Assembly: GCA_040954595.2 (NCBI GenBank)
Contig: CM082589.2
Location: forward strand, 4,526,001 to 4,590,000
DNA from: Balanoglossus misakiensis
Taxonomy: Eukaryota > Hemichordata
DNA length: 64,000 bases
Reading direction: 5' to 3'
Shown piece after piece: positions 24,501-35,571 of this stretch (positions are counted from its first letter, which is position 1; each line of letters starts with the position of its first letter). The notes under the pieces are model-generated. The model was not told the DNA's origin. It did not search any database and saw only the letters and a program-made list of their open reading frames with translations. A program made the translations under genes and the position numbers.

Positions 24501-26050
24501 TTACGGAATGTTTTCTGTGTTAGTTTGTTTATCCTACAGTGTATTCAAATCGATTTTGTAGAGTACAAGTTGATTTTGAAAAGATCTCCAGCGCTTCGTG
24601 TGTATAGACAATAAGTAGCATTGAATGGACGCCTATACAGATTGGCGGGTCTTGTTCTGCGTCAATCTCTACACAATGACGATACGGTCGGGGTGAGAAT
24701 AGATCGGATCGGCTACTAAGTATATTGTGTTGAGATATTCCTTTGTTGGATCAATCATCGTGGGAATTGTTTGTCATGTGTTAATGAGTTGATTAGCAGC
24801 TACAAACATAATTGACACAGTTAAATCGATTAACAGTGTAAATATACCTATACCATAATTAACATATTACAGTTAATTAAGATCAGCTTTCGAGCAAAAA
24901 ATCAAGGCCGTGTTCCTCGTTTTTCGTGGCAAAGAGGAATGCGCAGCAAACTCAACCTTTCCCTCCAGTACAAAAACCATTAGGGCTAGACTTAATCTCG
25001 ACAGACTGTTTGGATCAGAAACTCATGAATAATAATTCTGTAGAGACCATCTGTAAAGAAATGTGTTTTTCTTTTGAACTGTAATCATATAAATTATACA
25101 TCAGTTCAAAGGTTCAAAGACATCGGGCATGAAGGCCAACATATGCCGAATTGCACTGTATTTACATGAACATATACCTGCGTACTCTAACTGAATTCGT
25201 AATTTCTTCTGAAGATTAATGATAGCAACATATAGACAGATAGGGCAGCATGTGTTTTTGCTCCAGGCCTCAGTGGACTCGTATAAATAAATGACTACAG
25301 TTGTACATGTCACGGTGAAGACTTCAGTGACCAGCGCCATGTATGGCCTCCATGGGGTTTTCTTTTGTTTACATTTGTGCTAACATAATCAGCAATGGAT
25401 TGCATTTTGGCTGAATATAATATTGCCACTGGTGCGCCCTCCGATGGGTCACTTTCGTTTTACACGTTGTCATGGCAACATAGGCGGAAATCGGAAGCTA
25501 TACAAACGTCACCACATAACCTGTGCGTAATGCAGAATGTAATATAAAACCCAATAAAAACATTATGATGGACCGTTTGTATATCAAAGGTAACGGCAAC
25601 AAAAATGTTTTTGAAGAAAATCCTTGCGTGAGTGTATGGGGGCACTGTACAAGTCGACGTCACCGCTAGTCGCGGGGTCACGCCTGTATCCAAGGAATCA
25701 GTGAGTCGACGCGGTATAGCAAACTCATTATATGGACGATGCTTTCACATGTATACACGCCTATTCACCGCGTCTGTTGACAAAAGACGTGGACTCAAGT
25801 TAGTCGAGAAGGAGACGGAACAAATGGCTCCCGTCTTTGTTTGAAGACAACAATGGAGAGATCGTAACCACCGTAGCGGCTTTGTCCGGCGCTGTTCTGC
25901 CTTGGCTCCCTTTAAATAGACTCTGGTTGAGGGTAGAGACGGGCCGAGCTCTTTTTGGTTACAATCTGTCAGCGACCACGACAACAACAGAGAGAGCGAG
26001 AGAGAGAAGATATATTTCGGTGGCGACTGTCTGGTTTACCTGTTGCCGAG
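21591..26050. other. Head-to-head intergenic region between EF-hand genes 1 and 2
   Basis: No exon is supportable. The region should hold the promoters of both divergently transcribed EF-hand genes. I see no clear TATA-type element that I would assign to either. A 17-base G run sits at 22492-22508 and a short (GACA)n tract at about 24119-24140. Confidence 0.45.
22492..22508. repeat. Poly(G) tract, 17 nt
   Basis: Uninterrupted G run between the divergent EF-hand genes. It is one of several unusually long G/C homopolymers in the window. Confidence 0.9.
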
Positions 26051-29000
26051 ATGGGCTGCGGATCCAGTCAGACGGGTATGTATGGCTTCAGTGTACCTTT
26101 TGTTTTGACCCTGTGACGTTAAAATAATAAAACCCCGGGAACGTCGGAGGCGAAGACACCGCTGTGATTTCTCGTGAATCGACAGAGGCATTTGCTCGAT
26201 TTTTGTAAAAACAAGCCGAGTGTCATCGTACTTCACAGAAGCAAATCAGGAAAGTGTCCCCACAACGAATCCTTCATCGCAATTTAATTTCTGAAATACC
26301 GTACAGGTTCGTGTGTATGTTAAAATTTACACCGTAAAAGTCATGTATTTCCACTGACATCGCTAACGTAGAATGAACTGAGCCAAGCCGCGCTTTTAAT
26401 CGGGTCAAAGCGATGAATGACCCGCCAATTCATAGCGTAAGCGGGGCTAATTTCCAAGTCGCACGCAGATCGACCGACAGCATTTTCGGACTTAGATTGA
26501 GGCCAAACGAAACTGTAAGATTACTGACAAACGTAGTTACAACAACAGTATATACCATTTCACGCGCATCTTCTTCATCTTCCCTTTTTTGCCTTAAATG
26601 TCATTTGACGGATGTATAGGTATTCGCCATTCGACGAAGGCACATTCCAAATAATCAGTGTGGAATGCCATCTCACAGACAACTGAAAAGTGCAAAGTTA
26701 ACAAACGTCACCACCATATAACATCATTATTTTTGTCATCCCATAACGTTCATTTGTCTCGTAGTGTGAGAGAGAATCCCATCTCCATGGTCACGACCAA
26801 CCAACCTAAGATACAATTGAGTCTAATTTGTCAATGAGCGAGCTATAATAGCTAAAATCCGCTTTGCTAGTTACTGATTGTTTCGCTGTACAGCAGTGTA
26901 TGTTAGTGTTGGAATCGTTACAATCGTTAGGTCGCCAGCAGCTAGGAGTATATATTTCTCAATCTGTTCAGAGAGACATATTTTGTGGTGTAAACCTACT
27001 AATAATCTTTTTCTTTAAAATATATATAAAAATATTTGTTCAAATAATAAAAGCACTTTATATTTGAAAATAATGCCAGACCCTGAAAATAGACCATATG
27101 TTTCGATCATAGCCGTTAGATGTGTACTATATAATCTTTAATGGGGTACCTGTAGATCGTGCACTATGAACCAACATGTCTACAACGTGTCTAACTGTCT
27201 GGGTTGGCGTCAAAGAACTGGAATCCTGCCGACTTTTTTTTATAACAGCGTCATAAAATTTAAAAATCAATCTTAGACCGAAAATCTAAAGATAACCTCG
27301 TGTGTGATATACTGGTACATTGCCATCGGGCAAGCCTTTGCGAAATGGAACTGTTCGCCGCCATTTTATCTCAGTTAGATACGCCGTCAACAAAAGCGGG
27401 GGTGATAATAGTCACATACGCCTAAAAGCTATCACCATTAACAACACAAATTGTGAAAATGGGCTTATCTCGCCCTTTTACGCAACGTGTTATTCACCGC
27501 ATTGGTGATAGCCATTAAACAATACACACGGGCGTGTTGAATTATTCGTGCAGACACAACAGGCCTATTGTCTTCGCTCACCCCTCTCGTCCGCGCTTTC
27601 GCCGGGAGGGCCACTCTGTCTAACTCGAAGTCAATGGGCATCTTCAAAATCCAACAATTGGGTGATCTGCCTGTTTTATTTCCAAATTAAATTAACTCGC
27701 ATGTTTTGTGTCAATAAACGGTGCGTTCGTTTAATACCCGACGCGACCCCGAACTGAAATTTCTTGCATATTTTTAAGTGTAAAAAAACTGACAAGAATT
27801 CCTGCTCTGAATCTTCTCTCTCTCTTCGCCAAAAATTAGTAATATTAAAAATACATTAAACTACAAATCATTTTGGATTATGTGCAACACGTTCTGTGGG
27901 CCAGGGAATATATTGGAATAGTGTGTGATGTCTTTTTCACAATAGACGCAGCGATGCGTTCAGAACCTCATAAATCATACAAACGCAATATATTCTCGAT
28001 TAACAGCGGCGCATCACACCCTGACAACTGCTACCCTCGACAACGTATCGATATAAACACCTCCGTTAAATACACCGAGTGTTTGTGTGTGCAGAATTAG
28101 CGTTCCCACTCAAAGCGACAACCCCCATTGTGGCGCACGACTTGTTTTGTGAGTCGAATAATGTAGGTGTTTGTAGAGATACTGTTTGTTCGGGGTCGGG
28201 ATTTCAGTAACGTTCAGTGGTTTGCGAAAGACAGCCACAGGAGGACGCACACGCGCACAAGACTGACCTGATCTGCTACCTTTAAACGAATCTTAGACAA
28301 ATATACCAGTCAGTCTTTATGCTCTTGTGAAAACAACACCCTAAAGAAAGTGAATATTTTTGGAGATATTTTCTATAGACGCTCGTCAATCAGACTCGAA
28401 CCCACAGAGCTCGGTGTCGCTTGCAACCAAGGCATAATTGGACCATCTTGCACCAAAACCCCTCAGCTGTTTGCGTAGTTATTGTCGCTCTCTTCGGGGC
28501 ATACACTGACAACATGCATGCCAACGGCAATAAACAGAGATCTGACCACAAAGGTCTGTGATCTGACTCAGTTAAGAGTCCTATGCGCACTAAAAAGGCT
28601 CCGCTATCAAAACCACTGCTTCGTGATGAGCCGCTGCAAGAGTGAGTCACAGTGGCTCAGGAAACAACGAGACACTGACCACTATAGATGGACTACATAG
28701 CTCATTTCAACGCTACAGTGATCAGTTGCTCGCTGCGTATGCAAGACACCGTCCATGTAACCACACAAACACAAATCGATCCGTTATAAATGGAAACCAT
28801 GTCAGTAAACGTGTCCTGTCTCCCGTGTAAATTGACATAGCTGGTCGCCGATTTAGCTGAGATGTTCCAGGTGCAAATACGAACACCTTCTGTCCATTAG
28901 CGTATTTATTATGCGTGCCAAAAATGCAGGTGTTAAGTGACGACCTCGCTCTTCTTTCGACACAGTAAACAATACATCCTCTGACGACTGACACGTACTT

Positions 29001-29563
29001 GGCAAATAACGTTTGTCATGCAACGGTAGCTCAGTTATCAAGTTTTCTGAAAGCACTCATTTCTAGTACTCCACAAATATTCACACGATGATGACTCGAA
29101 ATAGACAATATACACTGACGTACTGGGCTCGACTCTAAACCTCAGCATAATCAACATTAAAATAGATAATGTATCCTGGTGTATTGTGTTCGATGCTTAG
29201 CTACAGCATAATCAACATTAACACAGATACTGTACATCTTGAAAAATAACTAAAAATATTCGAGATACAGGTTATTCTTTTAGAATGTGTACTGAAGGCA
29301 ATAACACATTAACAGTTTAAATTGTACTCGTTGCAGACGATCTAACGCCCGAGGAACACGAGAAAGCGTTTACGGTGTTCAGGAAGATCGACGCGGATCA
29401 CAGTGGGTTCATCACGATACCCGAGCTGCGCACGGCGCTGAAGGACACGGGTGACGTCGAAGACGAAGACATCGAGCGGATGATGCAGCAGATTGACGAC
29501 GACGGCGACGGGGTCATCGAATTCAATGAATTCAAGCAGCTGTGGAAAGCCGGTAGAATGTGA
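26051..29563 (+). CDS. EF-hand gene 2: Met-Gly-Cys-anchored two-EF-hand calmodulin-like protein (83 aa)
   Basis: Exon 1 (26051-26075) encodes MGCGSSQT plus one base and ends at gtatgt. Exon 2 (29337-29563) follows acceptor tactcgttgcag, and the phase-1 join restores Asp9. The N-terminus has Gly2 and Cys3 followed by Gly-Ser-Ser, a strong dual-acylation type signal. After DLTPEEHEKAFTVF, a helix typical of the calmodulin family, come two canonical Ca2+ loops: DADHSGFITIPE (27-38) and DDDGDGVIEFNE (62-73). The protein ends ten residues later at FKQLWKAGRM. All coordinating positions are filled, so both sites should bind Ca2+. Its 3.26-kb intron contains a 61-bp tandem duplication just before exon 2. 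The architecture is the same as genes 1 and 3, and it is convergent with the cyclase gene. The likely function is a membrane-attached Ca2+ sensor; the partner is unknown. Confidence 0.87.
29099..29222. repeat. 61-bp tandem duplication
   Basis: Two copies share aaatagA(C/T)AAT at the start and cagcataatcaacatt at the end (29143 and 29204, 61 bp apart). They lie about 115 bp before the second exon of EF-hand gene 2. Confidence 0.65.
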
Positions 29564-30201
29564 CGAGGCGGTGGTGGTGGGAAGAGAACGCGTGCGTGGA
29601 CCCATGCAGCGACGGCGTCGCTGACGTCACTGCGCTGCCGCGTGTACGCCTGTGACGTCACACGACGTCACCAGGACGATGGAAAGACAATGACATTGCC
29701 AAAAGAACTGGGCGTACCGGTTTTGTTAAAATTCAGAGCTGACGAGCGCTTATTACCATTTCTGAAATTTAGATTTATTCCGTGCCAAAGTCATCTACTG
29801 ACAAGAACAATTTTGTAAAAAATACACATTTTTGAGGACAAATTTAAACTTTTTATTTTAGAAATTGACTTTGTACTATAGTTTAATTTGAATATACCTG
29901 TCGAATACTATTTTGACTAGTCTAACGTGAAATACTTGTCGAATACTATTTCGCTACGTTTATAAGGAGAATATGCAGGACTTAGCGAAGGAGTTTGTAA
30001 ATATGTATAGAAAAGTATTGTTATAATATGTGTGTTTGCGAATTGTTCTTTCAAGTAGAAAATCGTTTAGCATTATACTCGCACCTGCGTACTTACGACA
30101 AGTATTTATCATTGCTGCAATGACCTATCCTGATCGTGCATTCTTTTGTTGTAAATATATTTATAATGAAATAATAATTGTAAAGAAAAGTAAAAATTTG
30201 T

Positions 30202-30219
30202 GGGGGGGGGGGGGGGGGG
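30202..30219. repeat. Poly(G) tract, 18 nt
   Basis: Uninterrupted G run in the presumed 3' UTR or downstream region of EF-hand gene 2. Confidence 0.9.
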
Positions 30220-30452
30220 AGTCGCATTTCCAGTCGCCGCCATTACTCCGAGATGTAAGCGCGTACATCACAACCATATGCATGTGTTTGCGACGCCATT
30301 TTGTTAAGTCTAAAATTAAGTCACAAAAAATGCGTAGAGCACAACAAAAATGCATTATATTTCACGATTCTTGTTCATCTTTTAATTATTTTGCGTTCAT
30401 GCTCAACGATCATGGCATCGTTTTATATATGACACGGCGTCTTTGTGTCACT

Positions 30453-30462
30453 AATAAATAAA
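30453..30462 (+). terminator. Candidate poly(A) signal of EF-hand gene 2
   Basis: Two overlapping AATAAA hexamers (aataaataaa) lie about 890 bp after the stop codon. They are on the expected strand and before the end of the converging cyclase gene. Use is not demonstrated, and the distance is long for an 83-aa gene. Confidence 0.35.
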
Positions 30463-30907
30463 ATACTTCATGTGGATCTGTCGGTTCTGGACAGCGGTAA
30501 ATGGGTAAGATAAACGTTATAAAAGACAACCACCCGATCAAAATAAAACATAAGTATACACCAATCAATGCTGCTGGTGCATATAGATTGTACATATACA
30601 TGTATGAATGAATGAATGTTCACATAGTTTAATACAATTACCGTTGGTGGTGCTATGACGAGTCAGTATCATCCAACGTTTCATGGTCTGTAGTAAATTA
30701 ATAAAAAGTTTTGTCAAAATTTTCCGAACAAATGCACCCTGAAACCTGGTTATTTGTGTTCATGTCTTTACACGTGCGAGGTCTCTGTAACAGGCTACAT
30801 GTACAGTTACGACTCACATTCTGATAGAGCGGAGAGTGGGCGGCAAAAGATGAAATCCAAAATGAGGATGAAAGAGGTACAAGTCATGGCACGAAATACG
30901 GGACGAT

Positions 30908-33655
30908 TCAAGTGATACTTGGCACAGCCGGGATGTGTTGGTTTTCGGTCAGCCAATAGGTTCTGATCTTGCCTTTGCCCTGGAATTAAAGACACAGAAC
31001 AACAATAACAGGTCAGGCTACGTGTATTCCTTTAATTAAGTCAACGCACGTCAAAATCATTTCCGTTATTGCACAGTTACATACAATGATGTGATGTGAT
31101 GTACTGTGATGTGTTGTGATGTCATGTCATGTCATGTCATGTTATGTCATGTGACGTGATGAGGTATGAAACGACCCAATATGATATATGATAGATACGA
31201 TATGATAAGATACGAAACGAACGATATGATATGACATATAAAGTATTGCGGATTACCTTTCTTTCGAATTCACCTCGCTTAACCATGGTGAACCCTCCCA
31301 CTTCCAGCAAATTCAGATAACACTCATAACTGATATGGATACGGTTAGCTGTTGGCAAAAACATATTGAAATATGTAATACAGGAAATCACGGTATGTGG
31401 ACATGGGATTTTTTAAAAAAACGAAGATATTATCGCAAGCACAGTGGTAGAAAGGCAGCAGCATTGTCAAGAACTTACGTAGGCTTTTATTCCGCAGGTC
31501 AGATGCTGTGATGACCGTTTCACCAAACAGACAATAACGGAATATTCTCAACCCAACGACGCCGCCTACGACAGGCCCTGAAAGAAATGGAAGTAAGAAA
31601 ACAAAGCATTATGACATTTGTATTTCCGCCTGTCTTGCAGTAATGGTCATACGCTTTATTTGGTCAGAATTTATATAAGTGAGCGACGTATGTATATATG
31701 TACGGTTTCATTCATTCATCTATCTTTCTATCTATCTGTCTATCTCACCTGCGTGAATTCCGATTCTAATCTTGATCTTGGAGTCTGATGAATTGGGCTC
31801 GTCAAGGTCGCTGATGTGATGGAGCAAATCAAGTGCAGCGGTTGCCATGTCACCCGTGTGTTTGTTGTCATTACTTTCCGCCAACCCTGGAAATTAAGAT
31901 ACGAAAGAAAAAGAAAAGGGTAAGGAGGTAGTTGTACATTTCAGATTAACGTGCTGCCTTGGGACTGTGTACTACAATTGTTTCAAGTCTATGGGATTCG
32001 AATTCATTAATTCACAATAAATGCATTTCAGAAAAAAATTCTCTCTGTATGTAGTGTTTGCGGTGTAGACCAGTCGACTAATGAGTTAGTCTACCTGTCC
32101 ACCTAAAGAAAATGACAATTAAAATCTAACAGGACCTACCAGAGGCCAAGATGCAGGTCTCGTTAATTGTTTCCACTTTGTAGACATCGTACTGCTCGAT
32201 TCTAGAATCAAACAACTCGTAGAAATTGTTGAGCATTTCCACCACCTTCATCGGAGTGTTCTCCGCGCACAGTCTGTCGAACCCCACGATTTCGGAAAAA
32301 AAGATGGTGGCCTTCTCGTGGCACTTCGGTTTGGCGTCTTCCCGTCGCATCAGCTGCTCGGCCACGTGTCTGGGCAGCATGGCGTACACCAGCCAGTTGG
32401 AGCGCCTCTTCTCCCGATTCAGCGCCTTCGTCTGCGCGGCCAGCGTAAGCGCGTAGTTCTGCACGTTGGTCGTCAGCGTCCACAGCGCCTGCAACGTCAG
32501 CGGACACATGATGAGGACGACGATGACGATCAAGATGCTCATCACGATCGACTCGGTGTCGTTCTCCAGCTCTTTCTCCAGCTTGATCAGGATCTCGTCG
32601 GCCATGTTCTTCTGCACGCCGGCGAGGATGTCGATGTAGACGGTCATGCTGTCGAACCAGACGGCCGCGTCGCCGAAGTCCGACTGTCGCCCGCCTTCGT
32701 AGTTCAAGATGATCCGGCGCATGTCGTCGATGGTCTGCGTGAAGTTTTCCTTGATGTTCTTGACAGCCTCGTTGTAGAGGCTCTCGATTAAGGGAGAATA
32801 CATCTTGGATGACTGGAAGTTAGTTCGTCCCACGTGGTACTTCTCCAGGTACCAGATGTAATCATCGTATCGGTCAAAGTCCCCCCGGGAGAAGAAGACA
32901 GAGCCCAGGGTACGCTCAATGCCCGTGTCGATGTTGCTGACGATGAGAAACTGGTACGCGACCAGCGTCTGCCACAGACCGGTGCCTTTGGAATTACCGA
33001 CGCTTTCGTAAAGCCAATCGACGAAAATCTGGATGGCGTCGGTGTAGAAGTTGATTTCACCGTATACAGTCGCGTTCGACTTGTCGACGTTGTTTCGATG
33101 GTTCGCCAAGTGGCGGCGGAAGTCTTCCTTTTTGCGAAAGAACGGCAGGGCGCGAAGAATGTGGGTGTTCACCGGCCACTCCTGCAGTTTCTCGAGGGCG
33201 CTGTCCGTCAGAGGGTAGTTCTCCGTCAGGAATGCTTTGTTCTCGGGTCCAATGACGCTGATGTACAGGGCGGTCATGTCGCGTTCGCGCTGCAGGCGGC
33301 TGAGGAGGACCCCGATGTCGCGACTGAAACGGATGACGTTGCGCACCTGAATGTCGACGCTGTTGCCGTACGCGATGCTGTACATGTCCAGCACGGCCGG
33401 GATGGCGAGCGCCAGCACCGGTATCAGCATGAGGAGGACCATTCTGGCCAGCTGGATTCGCTTCCCCTTGTGGGTGAGCGGGTTGCCCGTGCATCGGCCG
33501 ATGTTGTTGGGCCGCAGCAGCAGCTTCCGCACCGTCTCGTCGACCTGCGACAGCGAGCCGAACGAGGATTTGGAGTTGTCCACCCGGCGCCGGCCATTCT
33601 CTTCGACGTCGCGATAGCTCGCCGTGAGCGTGGTGCCAACAGTCGCCCGCGCCAT
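30908..33655 (-). CDS. NIT-domain membrane guanylyl-cyclase homologue, predicted catalytically dead (638 aa)
   Basis: There are five coding exons: 33655-32140, 31886-31749, 31577-31479, 31348-31257 and 30979-30908 (phases 1, 1, 1, 0), totalling 1917 nt. The start is the second Met of the open frame (MARATVG), because cttttgcag sits 8 nt upstream as an acceptor. The layout is a cytosolic N-terminus, TM1 (about 71-90), an all-helical extracellular NIT (nitrate/nitrite-sensing type) domain (about 100-330), TM2 (about 370-392), a signalling helix with LVYAMLPRHVAEQLMR (422-437), and a class III cyclase domain (447 to about 627). NIT-cyclases are known in many invertebrates. RIGIHAGPVVGGVVG, RYCLFG and KVET are well conserved, including Glu495 and Cys567 for guanine recognition. 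The metal aspartates are Glu455 (FFSEIVGF) and Glu499 (INET for IGDA), and the transition-state Asn and Arg are Ile574 and Asp578 (ETVITASDL). Little or no cyclase activity is expected from a homodimer. Confidence 0.9.
31081..31240. repeat. Compound minisatellite of GATGT / CATGT / GATAT units
   Basis: Degenerate runs of 5-bp units (gtgat, catgt, gatat) fill most of the last intron of the cyclase gene. The unit drifts from TGATG to TCATG to ATATG. Confidence 0.75.
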
Positions 33656-35571
33656 CTGTAAAGCTGCAAAAGACACTAACCTCTCGCGACGTGGTCAGTG
33701 GTGCGTATAGCGGAGACAGACCAGAGTCTATCCAGATAGACCTCCCCGCTCGGCGACCGTCAGGGATGTGGCTCGAAAACCCGAGCGGGTTCGAAACCTT
33801 TCGGAGGGTTACCAGGCAACCGACTGCGCACTGGCGGAACAAAAAAATCACCGCGGGTGTTCATTTTTGCCGTAACAAAAAAAATATGAGGGGTCCACCG
33901 CTAATCACGCTAATTATAGTGTTTTCATGTAGACCTTCTAGAAGTTTCCTTGGTAACAGCCAAGGTAACGGGTCCCGGAAAAGCGCGGAACTCCCAACGT
34001 GTCTTACGCAAAACTTTATTTACGTACATCTAGGTCAGAAAAGGTTTCATAAGAACGAAAACAACACATTTCAATGAAAAAAATAGTACAACAATTTCCT
34101 TTTCACCATGAAATTCCCTTTACGTCTCTAAGATTTTTGATGACACTGATTTTTGAGGCGAAAACTGAATGAGATCGCGTTAAATCTGATAGGGTCGAGA
34201 AAGCATAGACGCACTTTTTTTGGCCCTGATGATTTGATTGATGCTTGTTTATGAAAGTTAGTGATAAAAATTATGAAGATAAAGGTCCCCCACAAGAAGA
34301 ATAGTAGTAGTTTTGGTCAAGTTGTGTTTATAGGCCACCAGACTCAGTTCATACAGAAATCGAACAATTTTATAAAATCCATTCAGTTATAACCTGCTTT
34401 CACCCAGTTTAAAAATAATTGTTTTAAACGCACGAGTAGTACATTGATTCCCGAACAAAGAACCTATACCCACAATCATGCACATTTCGGGCGTGACCTT
34501 TTGACCCCTAGTATGCTCAGATGCCAGGAACACCAATGGATATTAGGAAGATATTTGTGTCACGCATCTATTTTGGTTTTACGTCTTGTATATTTTTAAT
34601 TCAATGTGCCGTGCATCTATACTTTTGTGCGATTAGTAACTGCGCGGTTCTATTCATTTGTACATCCTAACTCGGCAGTGCTCCAAGCTGTACCAGGTAT
34701 GTACATATCACTTACATACATAGTGTCTTTCTGAGATAAAACAAATTTAGGAGGGACTGTTAACATTTTCATATTTCATATACATTCAGACGAGATCATA
34801 TTTGTTTGTGCGTTGCCGTTTTGTGCCCTTGGTAGAACACGTGGACTGCAATAAACTTCCAGTCGTTGAAAATTAACTTATTTTAATTTATAATTACGAT
34901 ATGTTATACTGGCATGGGATATTTTACCGGCTGATCTATTTTGGGCTATTACGCAAAAACGTTGCCGTTTTGTGCCCTTGGTAGAACACGTGGACTGCAA
35001 TTAACTTCCAGCCGATGAAAATTGACTTATTTTAATTTATAATTACGATTTTTTATACTGGCATGGGATATTTTACCGGCTGATCTATTTTGGGCTATTA
35101 CGCAAAAACGTTGCCGTTTTGTGCCCTTGGTAGAACACGTGGACTGCAATAAACTTCCAGTCGTTGAAAATTAACTTATTTTAATTTATAATTACGATTT
35201 TTTATACTGGCATGGGATATTTTACCGGCTGATCTATTTTGGGCTATTACGCAAAAACGCTTTGCCAACTCATTTGAGATAAAAACGTTAGAAAACAAGG
35301 AAAATGCAATATTTCTGTCGTGTTTTATGGCATATAACATGTATTGGTGGGCAGGTAGCCACATATATGTAAGACATCCTGCGATTCCGTTTTTTTTCTA
35401 ACATTTTTGCCATGCACGACTCAGCCAAAAGTAAATGCGCGTTTCGCAATTAATATAGATGAGCGGGTGTTTGGCATGTACACATGTAAAACATTGTCAT
35501 TTATATGTACTTGTCATGTACATTTAATTGACAATATTTTTCTAATTGTTATTTCTACATTTGGCAGTAAC
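33656..35571. other. Divergent intergenic region between the cyclase and SLC5 genes
   Basis: About 1.9 kb separates the two start codons. Acceptor-like sequences just upstream of both starts (33664 on minus, 35567 on plus) imply non-coding first exons inside this interval, but I could not place them. The right part is occupied by the 149-bp tandem array. No additional coding exon is seen. Confidence 0.5.
34812..35259. repeat. 149-bp tandem repeat, three copies
   Basis: Copies start at gttgccgttttgtgccc (34812, 34961, 35110) and end in attacgcaaaaac. They are nearly identical. Copy 3 matches copy 1 in its first part (aataaacttccagtcgttgaaaatta) and copy 2 later (acgattttttatactgg against copy 1 acgatatgttatactgg), a mosaic that indicates unequal crossover or gene conversion. 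The array lies 310 bp before the SLC5 start codon, in the shared divergent promoter region. Confidence 0.9.

Larger units (their letters stand above)
29564..30907. other. Convergent 3' region between EF-hand gene 2 and the cyclase gene
   Basis: No exon is seen. Most of it is probably 3' UTR of the two converging genes. It contains a direct repeat of gtcgaatactatttcgac-type sequence near 29.90-29.95 kb, an 18-nt G run at 30202-30219 and AATAAA signals at 30453-30462. A 143-codon frame at 30030-30461 has no recognisable content. Confidence 0.5.

Noticed and set aside
32834-33661. 275-codon plus-strand frame, and a 264-codon minus-strand frame at 33057-33851
   Set aside because: Both are shadows of the large first coding exon of the cyclase gene in GC-rich sequence. 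They have no domain of their own.
33653-33676. Upstream ATG adding MSFAALQ to the cyclase homologue
   Set aside because: The sequence cttttgcag within it looks like a splice acceptor, so these bases are probably intronic and the start is the Met at 33655.
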